Below, in pieces: positions 9,417 to 18,264 of a stretch of DNA of 64,000 nucleotides (positions are counted from its first letter, which is position 1; each line of letters starts with the position of its first letter). Source of the DNA: Nonomuraea sp. SYSU D8015 (GTDB lineage Bacteria; Actinomycetota; Actinomycetes; Streptosporangiales; Streptosporangiaceae); contig NZ_VJYI01000006.1 in assembly GCF_008065375.1 (NCBI RefSeq), positions 434,001-498,000 on the forward strand, given 5' to 3'. The position numbers were made by a program, and so were the translations under genes. The notes beneath the pieces are model-generated. The model had not been told where the DNA came from. It did not search any database and saw only the letters and a list, made by a program, of their open reading frames with translations.

Positions 9417-9989
9417 ATGCGCGTGCCCACGTTCCTGTTCGTCCTGCTCGGCGTCCTCGCCGCCACCGGCACCGCCGCCTGCGCGGGGCCGCCCGCCCCG
9501 CGCCAGGAGGCCCTCGGTTCGCGCGCCGCCTCCCCGGACGGCCAGCTCTCGCTGTCCGCCTCCGGCGACTTCAGCCCCGGCGACACCGACGCCATCGTCT
9601 ACGACCGCAAGCTGGCCCCCGAAGGATCCCAGGCCAGCGTCACCGTCGAGTCCGGTGACGGCAAGACCCGGACCTCCCTCGTCGTCGAGGGGTTCCTCCC
9701 CAACCGCCGCTACGGCGCTCACATCCACACCAAGCCGTGCGGCACGAAGCCGGAAGACTCGGGCCCTCACTACCAGCGCCACCCCGGCAAGATCGATCCG
9801 ACCAGCGAGATCTGGCTCGACCTCACCACCGATGGCGAGGGTGCGGGTCGCTCGACCGCCCGCAACGACTGGACGCTCGACCCGGACAACCTGCCCCGGT
9901 CGCTGGTGATCCACTCCCAGCCCACCGTCACCAGCGGCCCGAAAGTCGGTCAGGCGGGAGAGCGCGTCGCCTGCCTCACGCTAGGCTGA
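9417..9989 (+). CDS. Superoxide dismutase (Cu/Zn)-like secreted lipoprotein
   Basis: 190 residues. The signal peptide ends in GTAAC, so Cys22 is the likely lipidated residue. The SOD_Cu fold is indicated by GAHIHTKPCG (His102, His104, Cys108), SGPHYQ (His118), LVIHSQ and the C-terminal GERVAC, which supplies the second disulfide Cys and the usual Arg. The bridging-His region is shortened compared with classical enzymes, so metal content and activity need testing. Actinobacterial relatives are cell-surface lipoproteins. It stands alone, with about 100 bp upstream in which I could not fix a promoter. Confidence 0.8.
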   Translation: MRVPTFLFVLLGVLAATGTAACAGPPAPRQEALGSRAASPDGQLSLSASGDFSPGDTDAIVYDRKLAPEGSQASVTVESGDGKTRTSLVVEGFLPNRRYGAHIHTKPCGTKPEDSGPHYQRHPGKIDPTSEIWLDLTTDGEGAGRSTARNDWTLDPDNLPRSLVIHSQPTVTSGPKVGQAGERVACLTLG

Positions 9990-10004
9990 GCCTGCCCGAG
10001 AGGG

Positions 10005-10024
10005 CATAATTACATAATTACATA
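10005..10024. repeat. AT-rich tandem repeat upstream of ltrA-like gene
   Basis: The 8-mer CATAATTA occurs twice head to tail and continues as CATA (10005-10024). It is a conspicuous AT island in GC-rich DNA, ending 18 bp before the GTG start of the LtrA gene. It could provide the -10 region (CATAAT) or a regulator site. Confidence 0.5.
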
Positions 10025-10042
10025 GCGGAGGTACGAGAACCT

Positions 10043-11140
10043 GTGACCAACAGCCGTCAGTGGCAGCCACCCCGATTAAGGCTCTTCGAGGCCGCGCACC
10101 GCCGCGCCACCTGGCTGGAGCTACTCTACGACCTCGCCTTCGTCGTGGCGGTCGCGGAGCTGGCCGCCGTGCTCGCCGGAGGCGACATCCTGGTCTTCGT
10201 CGGGTTGTTCATACCGGTCTGGTGGGCCTGGGCCGGATACGTCTTCTACGCCAACAGGTTCGACACCGACGACGTCAGCCACCGGCTCCTCGCACTGCCC
10301 CAGATCCTGGCGGTCGCCACCATGGCCGCGAGCGCGGGCGACATCAGCGCACGTTCGGGGCTCTTCGCGGTCTCGTACGCGGTGGCCAGGGTGCTGCTCA
10401 TCGTCGCCTACGCCCGCGCCGGCCGCCACGTGCCCGAGGCGCGGCCGCTGGCCGTCCGCTACATCGCCGGCTTCTCCGTGGCCGCGGTCATCTGGCTGGC
10501 CTCGCTCGGCGTCGAATCGCCGTTGCGCTACTGGTTCTGGGCCGTCGCCGTCGTGATCGACCTGGCCACGCCCCTGCTGGCACGGGGGCACCAGGGCAAG
10601 CTGCCGCCGCAGAGCGAGCACCTGCCGGAGCGCTTCGGCCTGTTCGTGGTGATCGTGCTGGGCGAGGTCGTCGCCGCGGTCGTCACGGGGCTCAAGGGCC
10701 ACGACATCACGCCGGGGACGCTCGCGATCGCCCTGGCCGGAGTGGCGATCGCGATGGGCTTCTGGTGGCTCTACTTCGGCCACCTGGACGAGTCCGTGGT
10801 CCTGCGCACCAAGCTGGCCGGCCAGGTCTGGGTCTACTCGCACCTGCCGCTGTCGCTCGGGCTGGTGGCGTTCGGGATCGGGATCGAGCACGCGATCGCC
10901 CACCCCTCCGGCACGAGCTGGTCCGTCGGGGTGCCCGCCGCCCTGGTGTTCGCCGTGCTCGGCCTGCAGCATCTGTGCTCGCTCGACCGCCGCGCCGGCG
11001 GCATCCGCCTGGCCGTCGCCGCCCTCACGCTCGCCACGTCCGCGCTGCCCACCGCGGCGGCGCTGCCTCTCATCCTCGTGTACGCGGCCGCACAGGTGGC
11101 GTACGACCTGCTCCGCCCCCAGCCGGAAGGTGCCGCATGA
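10043..11140 (+). CDS. Low temperature requirement protein A (LtrA) family membrane protein
   Basis: 365 residues with a GTG start and GGAGG about 10 bases upstream. The opening RRATWLELLYDLAFVVAVAEL is the LtrA family signature, followed by roughly ten membrane helices; SEHLPERFGLFVVIVLGE is the second family signature. The name derives from Listeria, where loss of the gene impairs growth in the cold; the molecular function is unknown. Its stop overlaps the start of the NTF2-like gene (ATGA), so the two are translationally coupled. Confidence 0.9.
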   Translation: MTNSRQWQPPRLRLFEAAHRRATWLELLYDLAFVVAVAELAAVLAGGDILVFVGLFIPVWWAWAGYVFYANRFDTDDVSHRLLALPQILAVATMAASAGDISARSGLFAVSYAVARVLLIVAYARAGRHVPEARPLAVRYIAGFSVAAVIWLASLGVESPLRYWFWAVAVVIDLATPLLARGHQGKLPPQSEHLPERFGLFVVIVLGEVVAAVVTGLKGHDITPGTLAIALAGVAIAMGFWWLYFGHLDESVVLRTKLAGQVWVYSHLPLSLGLVAFGIGIEHAIAHPSGTSWSVGVPAALVFAVLGLQHLCSLDRRAGGIRLAVAALTLATSALPTAAALPLILVYAAAQVAYDLLRPQPEGAA

Positions 11141-11466
11141 CCGCCAAGGACCTGTTCGACCGCCAGCTGGCCGCCATCGCCGACGGGGACCTGGAGGCGC
11201 TGCTGGCCCAATACCACGACGACGCCACCGTGGTCCGCTTCGACCGCGTCGCCCGGGGCCCCGCCGAGATCAGGGACCTGTTCACCGCGTACCTTTCGGC
11301 GAAGCCCCAGGTGGACGAGATCGTCTCGCTCCAGGTGACCGAAGACGTGATCTTCTACAACGCGGTGATGACGATCGGCGGCAATCACGTCACCACATAC
11401 GGCACCCTGGTGATCAGGGACGGCCGGATCTGGCGCCAGACCGCCGCCGCCCTCCCGCTTTCCTGA
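11137..11466 (+). CDS. NTF2-like/SnoaL-like domain protein
   Basis: 109 residues. The start ATG lies within the stop of the LtrA gene. FDRQLAAIADGDLEALLAQY, YHDDATVVRF and RGPAEIRDLFTAYL are the typical N-terminal half of a SnoaL/NTF2-like cone fold. Such proteins act as small isomerases, hydrolases or ligand binders. No catalytic residue can be singled out here, so no activity is assigned. Confidence 0.8.
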   Translation: MTAKDLFDRQLAAIADGDLEALLAQYHDDATVVRFDRVARGPAEIRDLFTAYLSAKPQVDEIVSLQVTEDVIFYNAVMTIGGNHVTTYGTLVIRDGRIWRQTAAALPLS

Positions 11467-11494
11467 TCGCCTTGAACACCGGCTCCGCGCGGGC

Positions 11495-12964
11495 TCATTC
11501 GCCCGCGTAGAGCCGTTGGAGATCCACCAACTGCACCCGCCCTCCGCTCTTCGCGGCGGCGTCCTGGAGGGCGGGCATGAAGCCGGCGGCACTGAAAAGC
11601 AGGATGACCTTGGGCTCCTGCCCCCGGGTCTTGAGGGTGGCCGCGATCTTCTCCATCCGCTCGAGATGCGCCATCCCGAGCGTGTCGCCCCACTTGGCTT
11701 CCCCGATGGCCAGAAGATTCTTGTCTTCGTCCATCGACACGACATCAACCTCGTGGCTCGTGCGGGAGGAAGTGTCGTAGACGACCCCGGACAGCACGTC
11801 GGTGGCCAAGCCCCCGAGCGTCTCCTCTGCCGCCATGTCGCGCGCCCAGGTCTTGCACATGTCCTCGAAGACGGGCCCGGCCACGGCGCTGCGGAACCGC
11901 GGTCGAGCGCCTTTCCAGATGCGTTCGGTACGACCTGGGCGTACCCGTTCGAGTGCGCCGTACGCCGGTCTCATGATCGCGTGGTAGAAGCGGACCAGCG
12001 GCTCGGTGATGCGGTAGGTGGAGCGGTTCTGCCGGAACGCGTCGGGCTCGCTGGTGAGCAGACCTGCGCCGGCGAGGACGGTCAGATGGTGGGAGATGTC
12101 GGTCGCCTTGCGCTCGAGCCTGCTCGCTATCGAGCCCCGTGTGCAGTTTCCCTCGGCGACCGCGGCGAGCACCGTGTGATAGAGGCCGGTGTCCCGGAGC
12201 GTCGGGTCTTCCGCCAACAGGAATCTGACCTCCCTGAAGAGAGGGCTCACTGGATTGAGCACGTGCTCGATCACCCAGGCGTCGAAGTCCTCCACGCGTG
12301 CGGGCGCTGCTCCGCCGAGGTATTCGGTCTTGTAGGCAGGCGTGCCGCCCAGGACCAGGTAGACGAGCGCGGCAAGGCGTGGATCGTCGAGCCCCCAGAA
12401 CTCCCTGGCCAGGCGGAAGTCGAAGGTTGGCACGGTGAGTTCCATGCCGGCTCGCCCACGGAGAGGCGCCGATCCCGTCAGCAAGTTGCCCATGAACGAG
12501 ATCGACGATCCGCAGAGCAGGATCCGCGCACGGGACTCGCGGCGTTCCCTGCGTCGCGGTGACAGCGCGCGTTGGATCATCGACGGCAACTCCTGTGCGC
12601 CGCGGACCGTGTAAGGGAACTCGTCGAGGACCACGGGAATGGGGCGGTCCTTGCCCAGCGCGAGCAGGCTGTCGAGTGCGTCGTCCCAGTTCGTGAGGTG
12701 GATGGGACCGGGAGCGCCGATATGCCGGCCCAGTGCTTCGCCGAGTTGTCTGCGTGATTCCTCGGCCGAAACGACCTCCGTCGCTGCAAAGTAGAAGCCT
12801 CCCGTGGCCTCGCACAGGGCGTCGAGGAGGAATGTCTTGCCTTGGCGTCGACGGCCGGACACGACGCCCAGCTTCGCTCCGGGCTGCTCGTCGAAGACGA
12901 AATTGGTGAGCTGCGTCCACTCCCACGTGCGGTCGAACATGTCGGCGGGCTTGGGAATCTGCAT
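11495..12964 (-). CDS. DUF234-type AAA ATPase with C-terminal PD-(D/E)XK nuclease-like domain
   Basis: 489 residues. Walker A is GRRRQGKT (about 38-45), Walker B is VVLDEF and the sensor strand is ILLCGSSISFM. A winged-helix segment follows (EGNCTRGSIASRLERKATDISHHL). The C-terminal DUF234-like part contains HEVDVV and then IGEAKWG about 15 residues later, matching the D...ExK metal-binding motif of PD-(D/E)XK nucleases. The family is scattered across archaea and bacteria; its role is unsettled, and mobile or defence functions have been suspected. The gene has a TATAAT promoter inside a perfect inverted repeat and an AGGAGG ribosome site. It has no operon partner. G+C is somewhat below that of the neighbours. 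Confidence 0.82.
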   Translation of the reverse strand: MQIPKPADMFDRTWEWTQLTNFVFDEQPGAKLGVVSGRRRQGKTFLLDALCEATGGFYFAATEVVSAEESRRQLGEALGRHIGAPGPIHLTNWDDALDSLLALGKDRPIPVVLDEFPYTVRGAQELPSMIQRALSPRRRERRESRARILLCGSSISFMGNLLTGSAPLRGRAGMELTVPTFDFRLAREFWGLDDPRLAALVYLVLGGTPAYKTEYLGGAAPARVEDFDAWVIEHVLNPVSPLFREVRFLLAEDPTLRDTGLYHTVLAAVAEGNCTRGSIASRLERKATDISHHLTVLAGAGLLTSEPDAFRQNRSTYRITEPLVRFYHAIMRPAYGALERVRPGRTERIWKGARPRFRSAVAGPVFEDMCKTWARDMAAEETLGGLATDVLSGVVYDTSSRTSHEVDVVSMDEDKNLLAIGEAKWGDTLGMAHLERMEKIAATLKTRGQEPKVILLFSAAGFMPALQDAAAKSGGRVQLVDLQRLYAGE

Positions 12965-12974
12965 CGGCGCCTCC

Positions 12975-13005
12975 TAGGAGCGCAATTATAATAAGTGCGC
13001 TCCTA
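12975..13005 (-). promoter_or_regulatory. Inverted repeat enclosing the -10 of the DUF234 ATPase gene
   Basis: TAGGAGCGCA (12975-12984) and TGCGCTCCTA (12996-13005) are perfect reverse complements separated by 11 AT-rich bases. The spacer holds TATAAT on the minus strand (12990-12985), 21 bp before the ATG. The proximal arm also overlaps the AGGAGG ribosome site. It could be an operator or, in RNA, a hairpin hiding the ribosome site. No regulator gene is adjacent, so autoregulation by the winged-helix ATPase is possible (inference). Confidence 0.6.
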
Positions 13006-13018
13006 AGAAGCTGCGGGT

Positions 13019-14404
13019 TCAGGAGCCTTCGGCCAGCGCGAACGCGCCCCTGACCAGTGCGAGCAGTTCTGTCCCCGCCTGTCCCTCGTCCATCGGCGCG
13101 CCCGGATCGACCGCCATCGCCGTCACCACGTACGTCCTCCCGCCGGAGGTGCGGGCGAGGAAGCTCAGGTCCAGCACCCCCGGCTCCGACCCGCCCTTGT
13201 ACCACACGGCCGGCCACCGCCCCCGGTCCAGCCCGAGCCCGGCGTCGTTGATCGACATCACCTCGCCGACGCGCGGGTCGCGCAGCTTCGCCAGCCGCGC
13301 ATATGCCTCGCACACGTCGGCGGGGGAGCCGTACCACTCGATCGTGTCCAGCTCGCGCGGCTGGGTCCACGGCTTGACGGCCGACAGCGGGACCTCGGCC
13401 ACGACCTCCTTCAAGTACGCGCGCTTGCCGGCCGTGCGCAGCGACAGGTAGCGCTTGGCGTGCTTCGGATGGTCGGCGCCCTTGAGCACGAACATCTCCC
13501 GCGTCGTGAGCAGGGGCACGTTGCGCTTGTCCGGAGCGCCCCACGCCCGCATCGTCCGCTCGACCCTCTTCCGTCCCACCTTGTGGATCAGCAGGTCCGT
13601 GGCCGTGTTGTCGCTGATGGAGATCATCAGCCTGGCGGCCTCCAGCACGGACACCTTGCTGTGGTCCGGCCGGTCCTGGAGCTGACCGCTCGGCAGGCTC
13701 TTCACCTCCGGAGTGACCGTGAGCTGCGTGTCCCAGCCGAACGCGCCGCTCCTGATGCGCTCGGCCACCGCGCCCAGCACGTACAGCTTGACCATCGAGC
13801 CGAGAGGGCGCGCGGTGTCGTGGGCGACGGCGTGCGCGGGACGGCAGTCGCCGCCCCTGGTCACCTCGGCCGCCACGAAGCCGGTCTGCGGCGCGACCTT
13901 CCGCAGCCGCTCGTCCAGCTCGGCCCAGCTCTTGGGGGCGGGTCTCTCGGGGGTGGGCGCGCGGAACCGCAGGCCGTCGATCAGCCCCGCGCCGTCCACC
14001 GACAGCACCACCTCGTACGGGGCGCCGCCCGCCACGATCCGGGCGACCAGCGCCCTTTCCTGCGACCGCGCGATCTGCTCCAGCCGCATGTCCTTGAAGT
14101 TCGCGAGCACCTGGTTGATCTGGGCGGCCGGGATGTTCTCGAGGAAGCCGGCGGCGAAGTGCGCGGCCAGCTCGCTGTCCGCGATCGGCGTGCGGCCGGC
14201 CGCGTCGAGCAGCCAGCTCAACTGCCGGCCCGCCGGTGTCTCCGGGATCACTGGAGCGACGGAGGTCCGGGCGGAGGTGGCCTGGATGGAGGTCGCCGGG
14301 GCGGAGGTGGCCTGGGCCGGCACGGGCTGGCCCACGCAGGCGGCCAGCGCCGCCGTCACCGTGGCCGTGGCCAGGAGGCGGGCGGGCTTGGACGGACTGT
14401 TCAT
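13019..14404 (-). CDS. Serine hydrolase lipoprotein, class A beta-lactamase-like (LpqF/Cpe type)
   Basis: 461 residues from ATG 14404, which has AAGGAGAG in good position; an in-frame ATG 7 codons earlier is less likely. The lipobox LAAC gives Cys23. An N-terminal NTF2-like extension (about 55-150) precedes the beta-lactamase fold, with S203-M-V-K206 (SxxK), S264-D-N266 (SDN) and YKGG in place of KTG. A third triad element with Gly-Gly suggests an esterase or carboxypeptidase rather than a strong beta-lactamase. It should be anchored outside the membrane. It is divergent from the sensor kinase gene, with 164 bp between the starts. Confidence 0.85.
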   Translation of the reverse strand: MNSPSKPARLLATATVTAALAACVGQPVPAQATSAPATSIQATSARTSVAPVIPETPAGRQLSWLLDAAGRTPIADSELAAHFAAGFLENIPAAQINQVLANFKDMRLEQIARSQERALVARIVAGGAPYEVVLSVDGAGLIDGLRFRAPTPERPAPKSWAELDERLRKVAPQTGFVAAEVTRGGDCRPAHAVAHDTARPLGSMVKLYVLGAVAERIRSGAFGWDTQLTVTPEVKSLPSGQLQDRPDHSKVSVLEAARLMISISDNTATDLLIHKVGRKRVERTMRAWGAPDKRNVPLLTTREMFVLKGADHPKHAKRYLSLRTAGKRAYLKEVVAEVPLSAVKPWTQPRELDTIEWYGSPADVCEAYARLAKLRDPRVGEVMSINDAGLGLDRGRWPAVWYKGGSEPGVLDLSFLARTSGGRTYVVTAMAVDPGAPMDEGQAGTELLALVRGAFALAEGS

Positions 14405-14568
14405 GGAAGGTCTCTCCTTCGGCAACGGGTACGCCCTTCCCAGGCAATCGGAGCCCCATCCCGCGAAGCCACCCGGCGGGCCGCCGTTCTGGCAGGTGCG
14501 GATGACCGCCGGACATATGCGGCTAACCTCATAGACGCCGTTCCGGCCTGCGACGACGATGGGAACCT

Positions 14569-16299
14569 ATGAGTTCCAGGCTGACGGCCGCGGTGCCGGC
14601 GCTGATCGCGGCCGGATGCGTCGTGGCCGGCGCTCTCCTGGAGAGCGGCCTGCCCGCTCCGGCGACGCAGTGGTCGTACATCGCGATCGGGGTGACCCTG
14701 CCCGCGCTGGGCTGGCTGCTGGCCTCCAGACGTCCCGACGTCCGCTTCGGCCGGCTGCTCCTGATCAGCGCGCTCGGTCTCGGGCTCGGCACGCTGGGCG
14801 TGGGGCTGTCCGCTCGCGGCGCACAGCCGGAACTCCTCATGTCCGTCCTCATCCCCGGATACGCCGTCTTCTACGGCACGATCTGGATATTCATCCCACT
14901 GCTGTTCCCCGACGGACGACTGCCCTCGCGCCGCTGGCGGCCCGTCGCGTGGATCTCCGGCGTGGCGATCGCCGCGCACGGCATCGGATTGGCGCTGGTC
15001 GGCTACACGCCTTACAGCATGCAGCCCCTGCCTCGGTCAGGTGCCGGGCTGATCGCGCTGCTCGTGGCCGGGGCGGCGCAGTTCATCACGTGGATCATGG
15101 CGGGGGTGGTGTTCTGCGGGCTCGTGGCACGCTGGCGGCGCAGCGCGCAGGCCGAACGCGGGCAGTACGCCTGGGTCGTCGGCGGTGCGGCCGTCAGCCT
15201 GGCCGGTGGCGTGCTGCTCGTCGCGTCCGGGTTCGGCGGGGTGGCGGGCGTGGTCGGGCTCATGGCCATGCTCGGGGCGCTGCCCGCCGCCATCGGCGTG
15301 GCGATCGTCCGGCATCGGCTGCTCGACCTCCGGGTGGGGATCCGGGGATCGCGGCTGCACCTGGTGTTCGACCTGCGGCCCACGGTGGACGAGGTGCTGT
15401 CCGACCTCGGCACGGCGCTCGACGACACGCCCGAGCCGGTGGAGCAGCTCGGCCGGCTGGCCGCGGCCGTGCGTGCCGGGCTGGAGACCAGGTGGGCGGC
15501 CGTGACGCTCGCGGACGGGACCCGCGTGGTCGCCGGCCGCGAGGACGGCCCGGCGGCGCTGACCGTGCCGGTACGCGGCGGGCTCGGCCGCATCGAGTGC
15601 GGGCCCAGGACGGCGGGCCGGCTGACCCGCGAGGACCGGCGGCTCCTGGAGGCGCTGGCCGTGCCCGCCGGGCTGGCCATCCAGAGCGCCGGCCTGGTGA
15701 CCCGCCTGGTCAACGCCCAGGAGGCCGAGCGCAGGCGCATCGAACGCAACATCCACGACGGCGTGCAGCAGCAACTCGTCGCGCTCATCGCCGGGCTGGA
15801 GCTGGCCCGCGCCACGGGCGGCGGCCCGGACATGCTGGCCCACCTGCGCGAACAGGCCCGCCAGACGCTCGACGACCTGCGCGAACTGGCGGCCGGCATC
15901 CACCCGGCGGTCCTCAGCCAGGGCGGCCTCGTGGAGGCCGTCGAGGAACGCTGCTCGCGGCTCCCCGTGCACACCACCGTCACGTCCGGCCCCGGGCTGC
16001 GTTCGCGGCGCTTCGCCGACCAGATCGAGGGCGCGATGTACTTCACGGTCAGCGAGGCCGTCGCCAACGCGCTCAAACACGCCGCCGCCACGACCATAGG
16101 AGTACGGCTGTCGCACGAGAACGGCCGCCTGCGCGCCACGGTCACCGACGACGGCAAGGGCTTCGACCCGCACGCCGCCGCCCACCGCGGGCTGGCGACG
16201 CTGGCCGACCGGCTGGACGCCCTCGGCGGCGGCCTCGACCTCGACAGCGAGCCGGGAAAGGGGACTCGGATGAACGCGTGGGTGCCGGTCGATGGGTGA
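14569..16299 (+). CDS. Sensor histidine kinase (NarL/DegS-type, HisKA_3)
   Basis: 576 residues. The N-terminal third has about seven to eight hydrophobic helices, followed by a GAF-like segment and then the dimerisation box EAERRRIERNIHDGVQQQL with phospho-acceptor His396. The HATPase_c part shows SEAVANALKHA (N box) and VTDDGKGFDP (G1). It overlaps the response regulator gene by 8 bp and forms a two-component system with it. The input may be membrane or envelope state; no ligand domain is recognisable. Confidence 0.92.
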   Translation: MSSRLTAAVPALIAAGCVVAGALLESGLPAPATQWSYIAIGVTLPALGWLLASRRPDVRFGRLLLISALGLGLGTLGVGLSARGAQPELLMSVLIPGYAVFYGTIWIFIPLLFPDGRLPSRRWRPVAWISGVAIAAHGIGLALVGYTPYSMQPLPRSGAGLIALLVAGAAQFITWIMAGVVFCGLVARWRRSAQAERGQYAWVVGGAAVSLAGGVLLVASGFGGVAGVVGLMAMLGALPAAIGVAIVRHRLLDLRVGIRGSRLHLVFDLRPTVDEVLSDLGTALDDTPEPVEQLGRLAAAVRAGLETRWAAVTLADGTRVVAGREDGPAALTVPVRGGLGRIECGPRTAGRLTREDRRLLEALAVPAGLAIQSAGLVTRLVNAQEAERRRIERNIHDGVQQQLVALIAGLELARATGGGPDMLAHLREQARQTLDDLRELAAGIHPAVLSQGGLVEAVEERCSRLPVHTTVTSGPGLRSRRFADQIEGAMYFTVSEAVANALKHAAATTIGVRLSHENGRLRATVTDDGKGFDPHAAAHRGLATLADRLDALGGGLDLDSEPGKGTRMNAWVPVDG

Positions 16300-16969
16300 A
16301 CGGATCCGCACGGTGGTGGCCGACGACCACTACCTCGTACGCGAAGGCACGCGGCGGCTGCTGGAGACGTCCGGCGAGGTGACGGTCACGGGCGCGGTCG
16401 GCACCCCCGACGAGCTCATGGACGCGGTACGCCGGCTCGCCCCCGACGTCGTGATCACGGACATCCGCATGCCCGGAGGGGAGTGGCGCCCCGGCTTCGA
16501 GGGCATCGACGCCGCCCACCGCATCCGGGCCGCGCATCCACGGACCGGGGTCGTGGTGCTGTCGCAGTTCTCGGACGCGCTGTACGCGTTCGAGCTGTTC
16601 AAGCACGGGACCGAAGGCTACGCCTACCTGCTGAAGGACCGCGTGGGCGACCTGGACGAACTGCTGGGCGCCATCAGGGCCGTCGCCTCGGGCGGGTCGG
16701 TGATCGACCCCAAGGTGGTGGAGGGCCTGCTGGCCCGGCGGGACGTACGCGGGCAGCGGGAGGAGCTGACGCCGCGGGAGCGCGACGTGCTCCGGGAGAT
16801 GGCGCACGGCCGTTCGAACTCGGCCATCGCCCGCGCCCTGCACCTGTCGATCTCGTCGGTGGAGAAGAACGTCAACTCCATCTTCGCCAAACTGGGCCTG
16901 GAGAACAGCGGCGACGTGCACCGCCGGGTGGCCGCGGTCCTCGCCTACCTCGGCCCCGACAGGTCCTGA
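16292..16969 (+). CDS. LuxR/NarL family response regulator
   Basis: 225 residues. The receiver domain has acidic Asp11-Asp12, phospho-acceptor Asp57 in VVITDIRMPG, and the K of LLKDRV. The C-terminal GerE helix-turn-helix reads LTPRERDVLREMAHGRSNSAIARALHLS. It is the partner of the overlapping sensor kinase. An unusual insertion after the phosphorylation site (GGEWRPGFEGID) is common in actinobacterial members of this group. Confidence 0.93.
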   Translation: MGERIRTVVADDHYLVREGTRRLLETSGEVTVTGAVGTPDELMDAVRRLAPDVVITDIRMPGGEWRPGFEGIDAAHRIRAAHPRTGVVVLSQFSDALYAFELFKHGTEGYAYLLKDRVGDLDELLGAIRAVASGGSVIDPKVVEGLLARRDVRGQREELTPRERDVLREMAHGRSNSAIARALHLSISSVEKNVNSIFAKLGLENSGDVHRRVAAVLAYLGPDRS

Positions 16970-17043
16970 ACCCGGCGGGGTGTTTAACGGACGCCGATGG
17001 AGTCAGAGGAGTCGTTGGCCGAACCGAGGGGGAGGAACTGTTC

Positions 17044-18264
17044 ATGGTGCGCAGAACGCGGGTCGTCGTCGTGGGCGCGGGGTTCGCCGGACTGGCCGCC
17101 ACACGGGTGCTGGCCAAGGCCGGCGCGCTCGTGACGGTCGTCGACCGCAACCCGTACTCGACCTTCCAGCCCCTCCTCTACCAGGTGGCCACGGCCTCGA
17201 TGGGCTCGGCGGACGTGTCCTACCCGATCCGGACCTTCGCCGCCAAATGGCCGAACGTGCGGGCCCGCCAGGCCGAGCTGAGCAAGGTGCAGGCCGACAA
17301 GCGGCGGGTGGAGTTCGCCGACGGCAGCACGCTCGACTACGACTACCTGGTGCTGGGCACCGGCGTCACCACCAACTGGTACGGGGTGCCGGGTGCGCAG
17401 GAGAACGCGCTGCCGATCTACTCCCTGGGCGACGCGGCCACCCTGCGCCGGCGGCTCCAGCAATACCTGGAGGACACCGCCACGGGTCGGCGCGAGAGCA
17501 CCCACGTCGTGGTGGTGGGCGCGGGCGCGACCGGGGTGGAGGTCGCGGGCACGCTGGCCGAGCTGCGCGAGCGCACCCTGCCGCTGACGCATCCGGAGAT
17601 CCGGTCCGACCAGACGAGCGTGTCGCTGGTGGAGCGGTTCGACTTCGTGCTGTCGCCGTACAAGCCGCGGCTGCGCGACGCGGCGGCGGCCGCGTTGCGC
17701 AAGCGAGGGGTACGGCTGCGCCTGGGCTCCACGCTGGCGTCCGTGGAGCCGGACGCCGTGGTGCTCGAGGACGGGACGCGGCTGCCGAGCGACGTGACCG
17801 TGTGGGCGCTCGGCGTCGCCGCGTCCGACCACGTCGCCGACTGGGGGCTGCCGCAGGGCAAGGCCGGCAGGATCACGGTGACGGAGGCGTTGAGCGTGCC
17901 CGATCATCCGGAGATCTTCGTGGCCGGCGACCTGGCCGCGCCGCCGAAGCCGCTGCCGCAGCTCGCCCAGCCGGCGATCCAGATGGGCGAGCACGTCGGC
18001 AGGCAGATCCTGGCGGCCGCCCAAGGGCGGCCGTGGCAGCCGTTCCGGTATCGCGATCCGGGGATCATGGCCACCGTGGGCAAGGCGGAGGCCGTGCTGC
18101 AGTTCCCCAACGGGATGACCATGCGCGGGTTGCCCGCGTGGCTGGTCTGGATCTTCATTCACGTGTCTTACCTGCTGGGCGGGCGCAACCGGCTGAGCGT
18201 GCTGCTCAACTTCTTCTGGCGCTACTTCGGGCCGCGCCGCAGCCGCACCAGCGTCACCCAGTGA
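17044..18264 (+). CDS. NAD(P)/FAD-dependent oxidoreductase, type II NADH dehydrogenase-like
   Basis: 406 residues from ATG 17044 (GGAGG upstream); the frame is open further left but without family-like sequence. Two dinucleotide folds are visible: VVVVGAGFAG (FAD, residues 7-16) and VVVVGAGATGVEVAG (NADH). FVAGDLAA binds the flavin near the C-terminus. The last 50 residues contain the hydrophobic, amphipathic segment WLVWIFIHVSYLLGG typical of NDH-2, which attaches the enzyme to the inner membrane face and passes electrons to menaquinone. The stop overlaps the convergent lat gene by 11 bp. Confidence 0.87.
   Translation: MVRRTRVVVVGAGFAGLAATRVLAKAGALVTVVDRNPYSTFQPLLYQVATASMGSADVSYPIRTFAAKWPNVRARQAELSKVQADKRRVEFADGSTLDYDYLVLGTGVTTNWYGVPGAQENALPIYSLGDAATLRRRLQQYLEDTATGRRESTHVVVVGAGATGVEVAGTLAELRERTLPLTHPEIRSDQTSVSLVERFDFVLSPYKPRLRDAAAAALRKRGVRLRLGSTLASVEPDAVVLEDGTRLPSDVTVWALGVAASDHVADWGLPQGKAGRITVTEALSVPDHPEIFVAGDLAAPPKPLPQLAQPAIQMGEHVGRQILAAAQGRPWQPFRYRDPGIMATVGKAEAVLQFPNGMTMRGLPAWLVWIFIHVSYLLGGRNRLSVLLNFFWRYFGPRRSRTSVTQ

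Noticed and set aside
13019..14404. Annotation as an antibiotic-resistance beta-lactamase
   Set aside because: The SxxK and SDN motifs are there, but the N-terminal NTF2-like part and YKGG fit the LpqF-type serine hydrolases; resistance cannot be inferred.
11745..14516. 923-codon minus-strand frame spanning two genes
   Set aside because: It runs out of frame through the serine hydrolase and the ATPase genes; both true frames have complete motif sets, so no fusion protein is credible.
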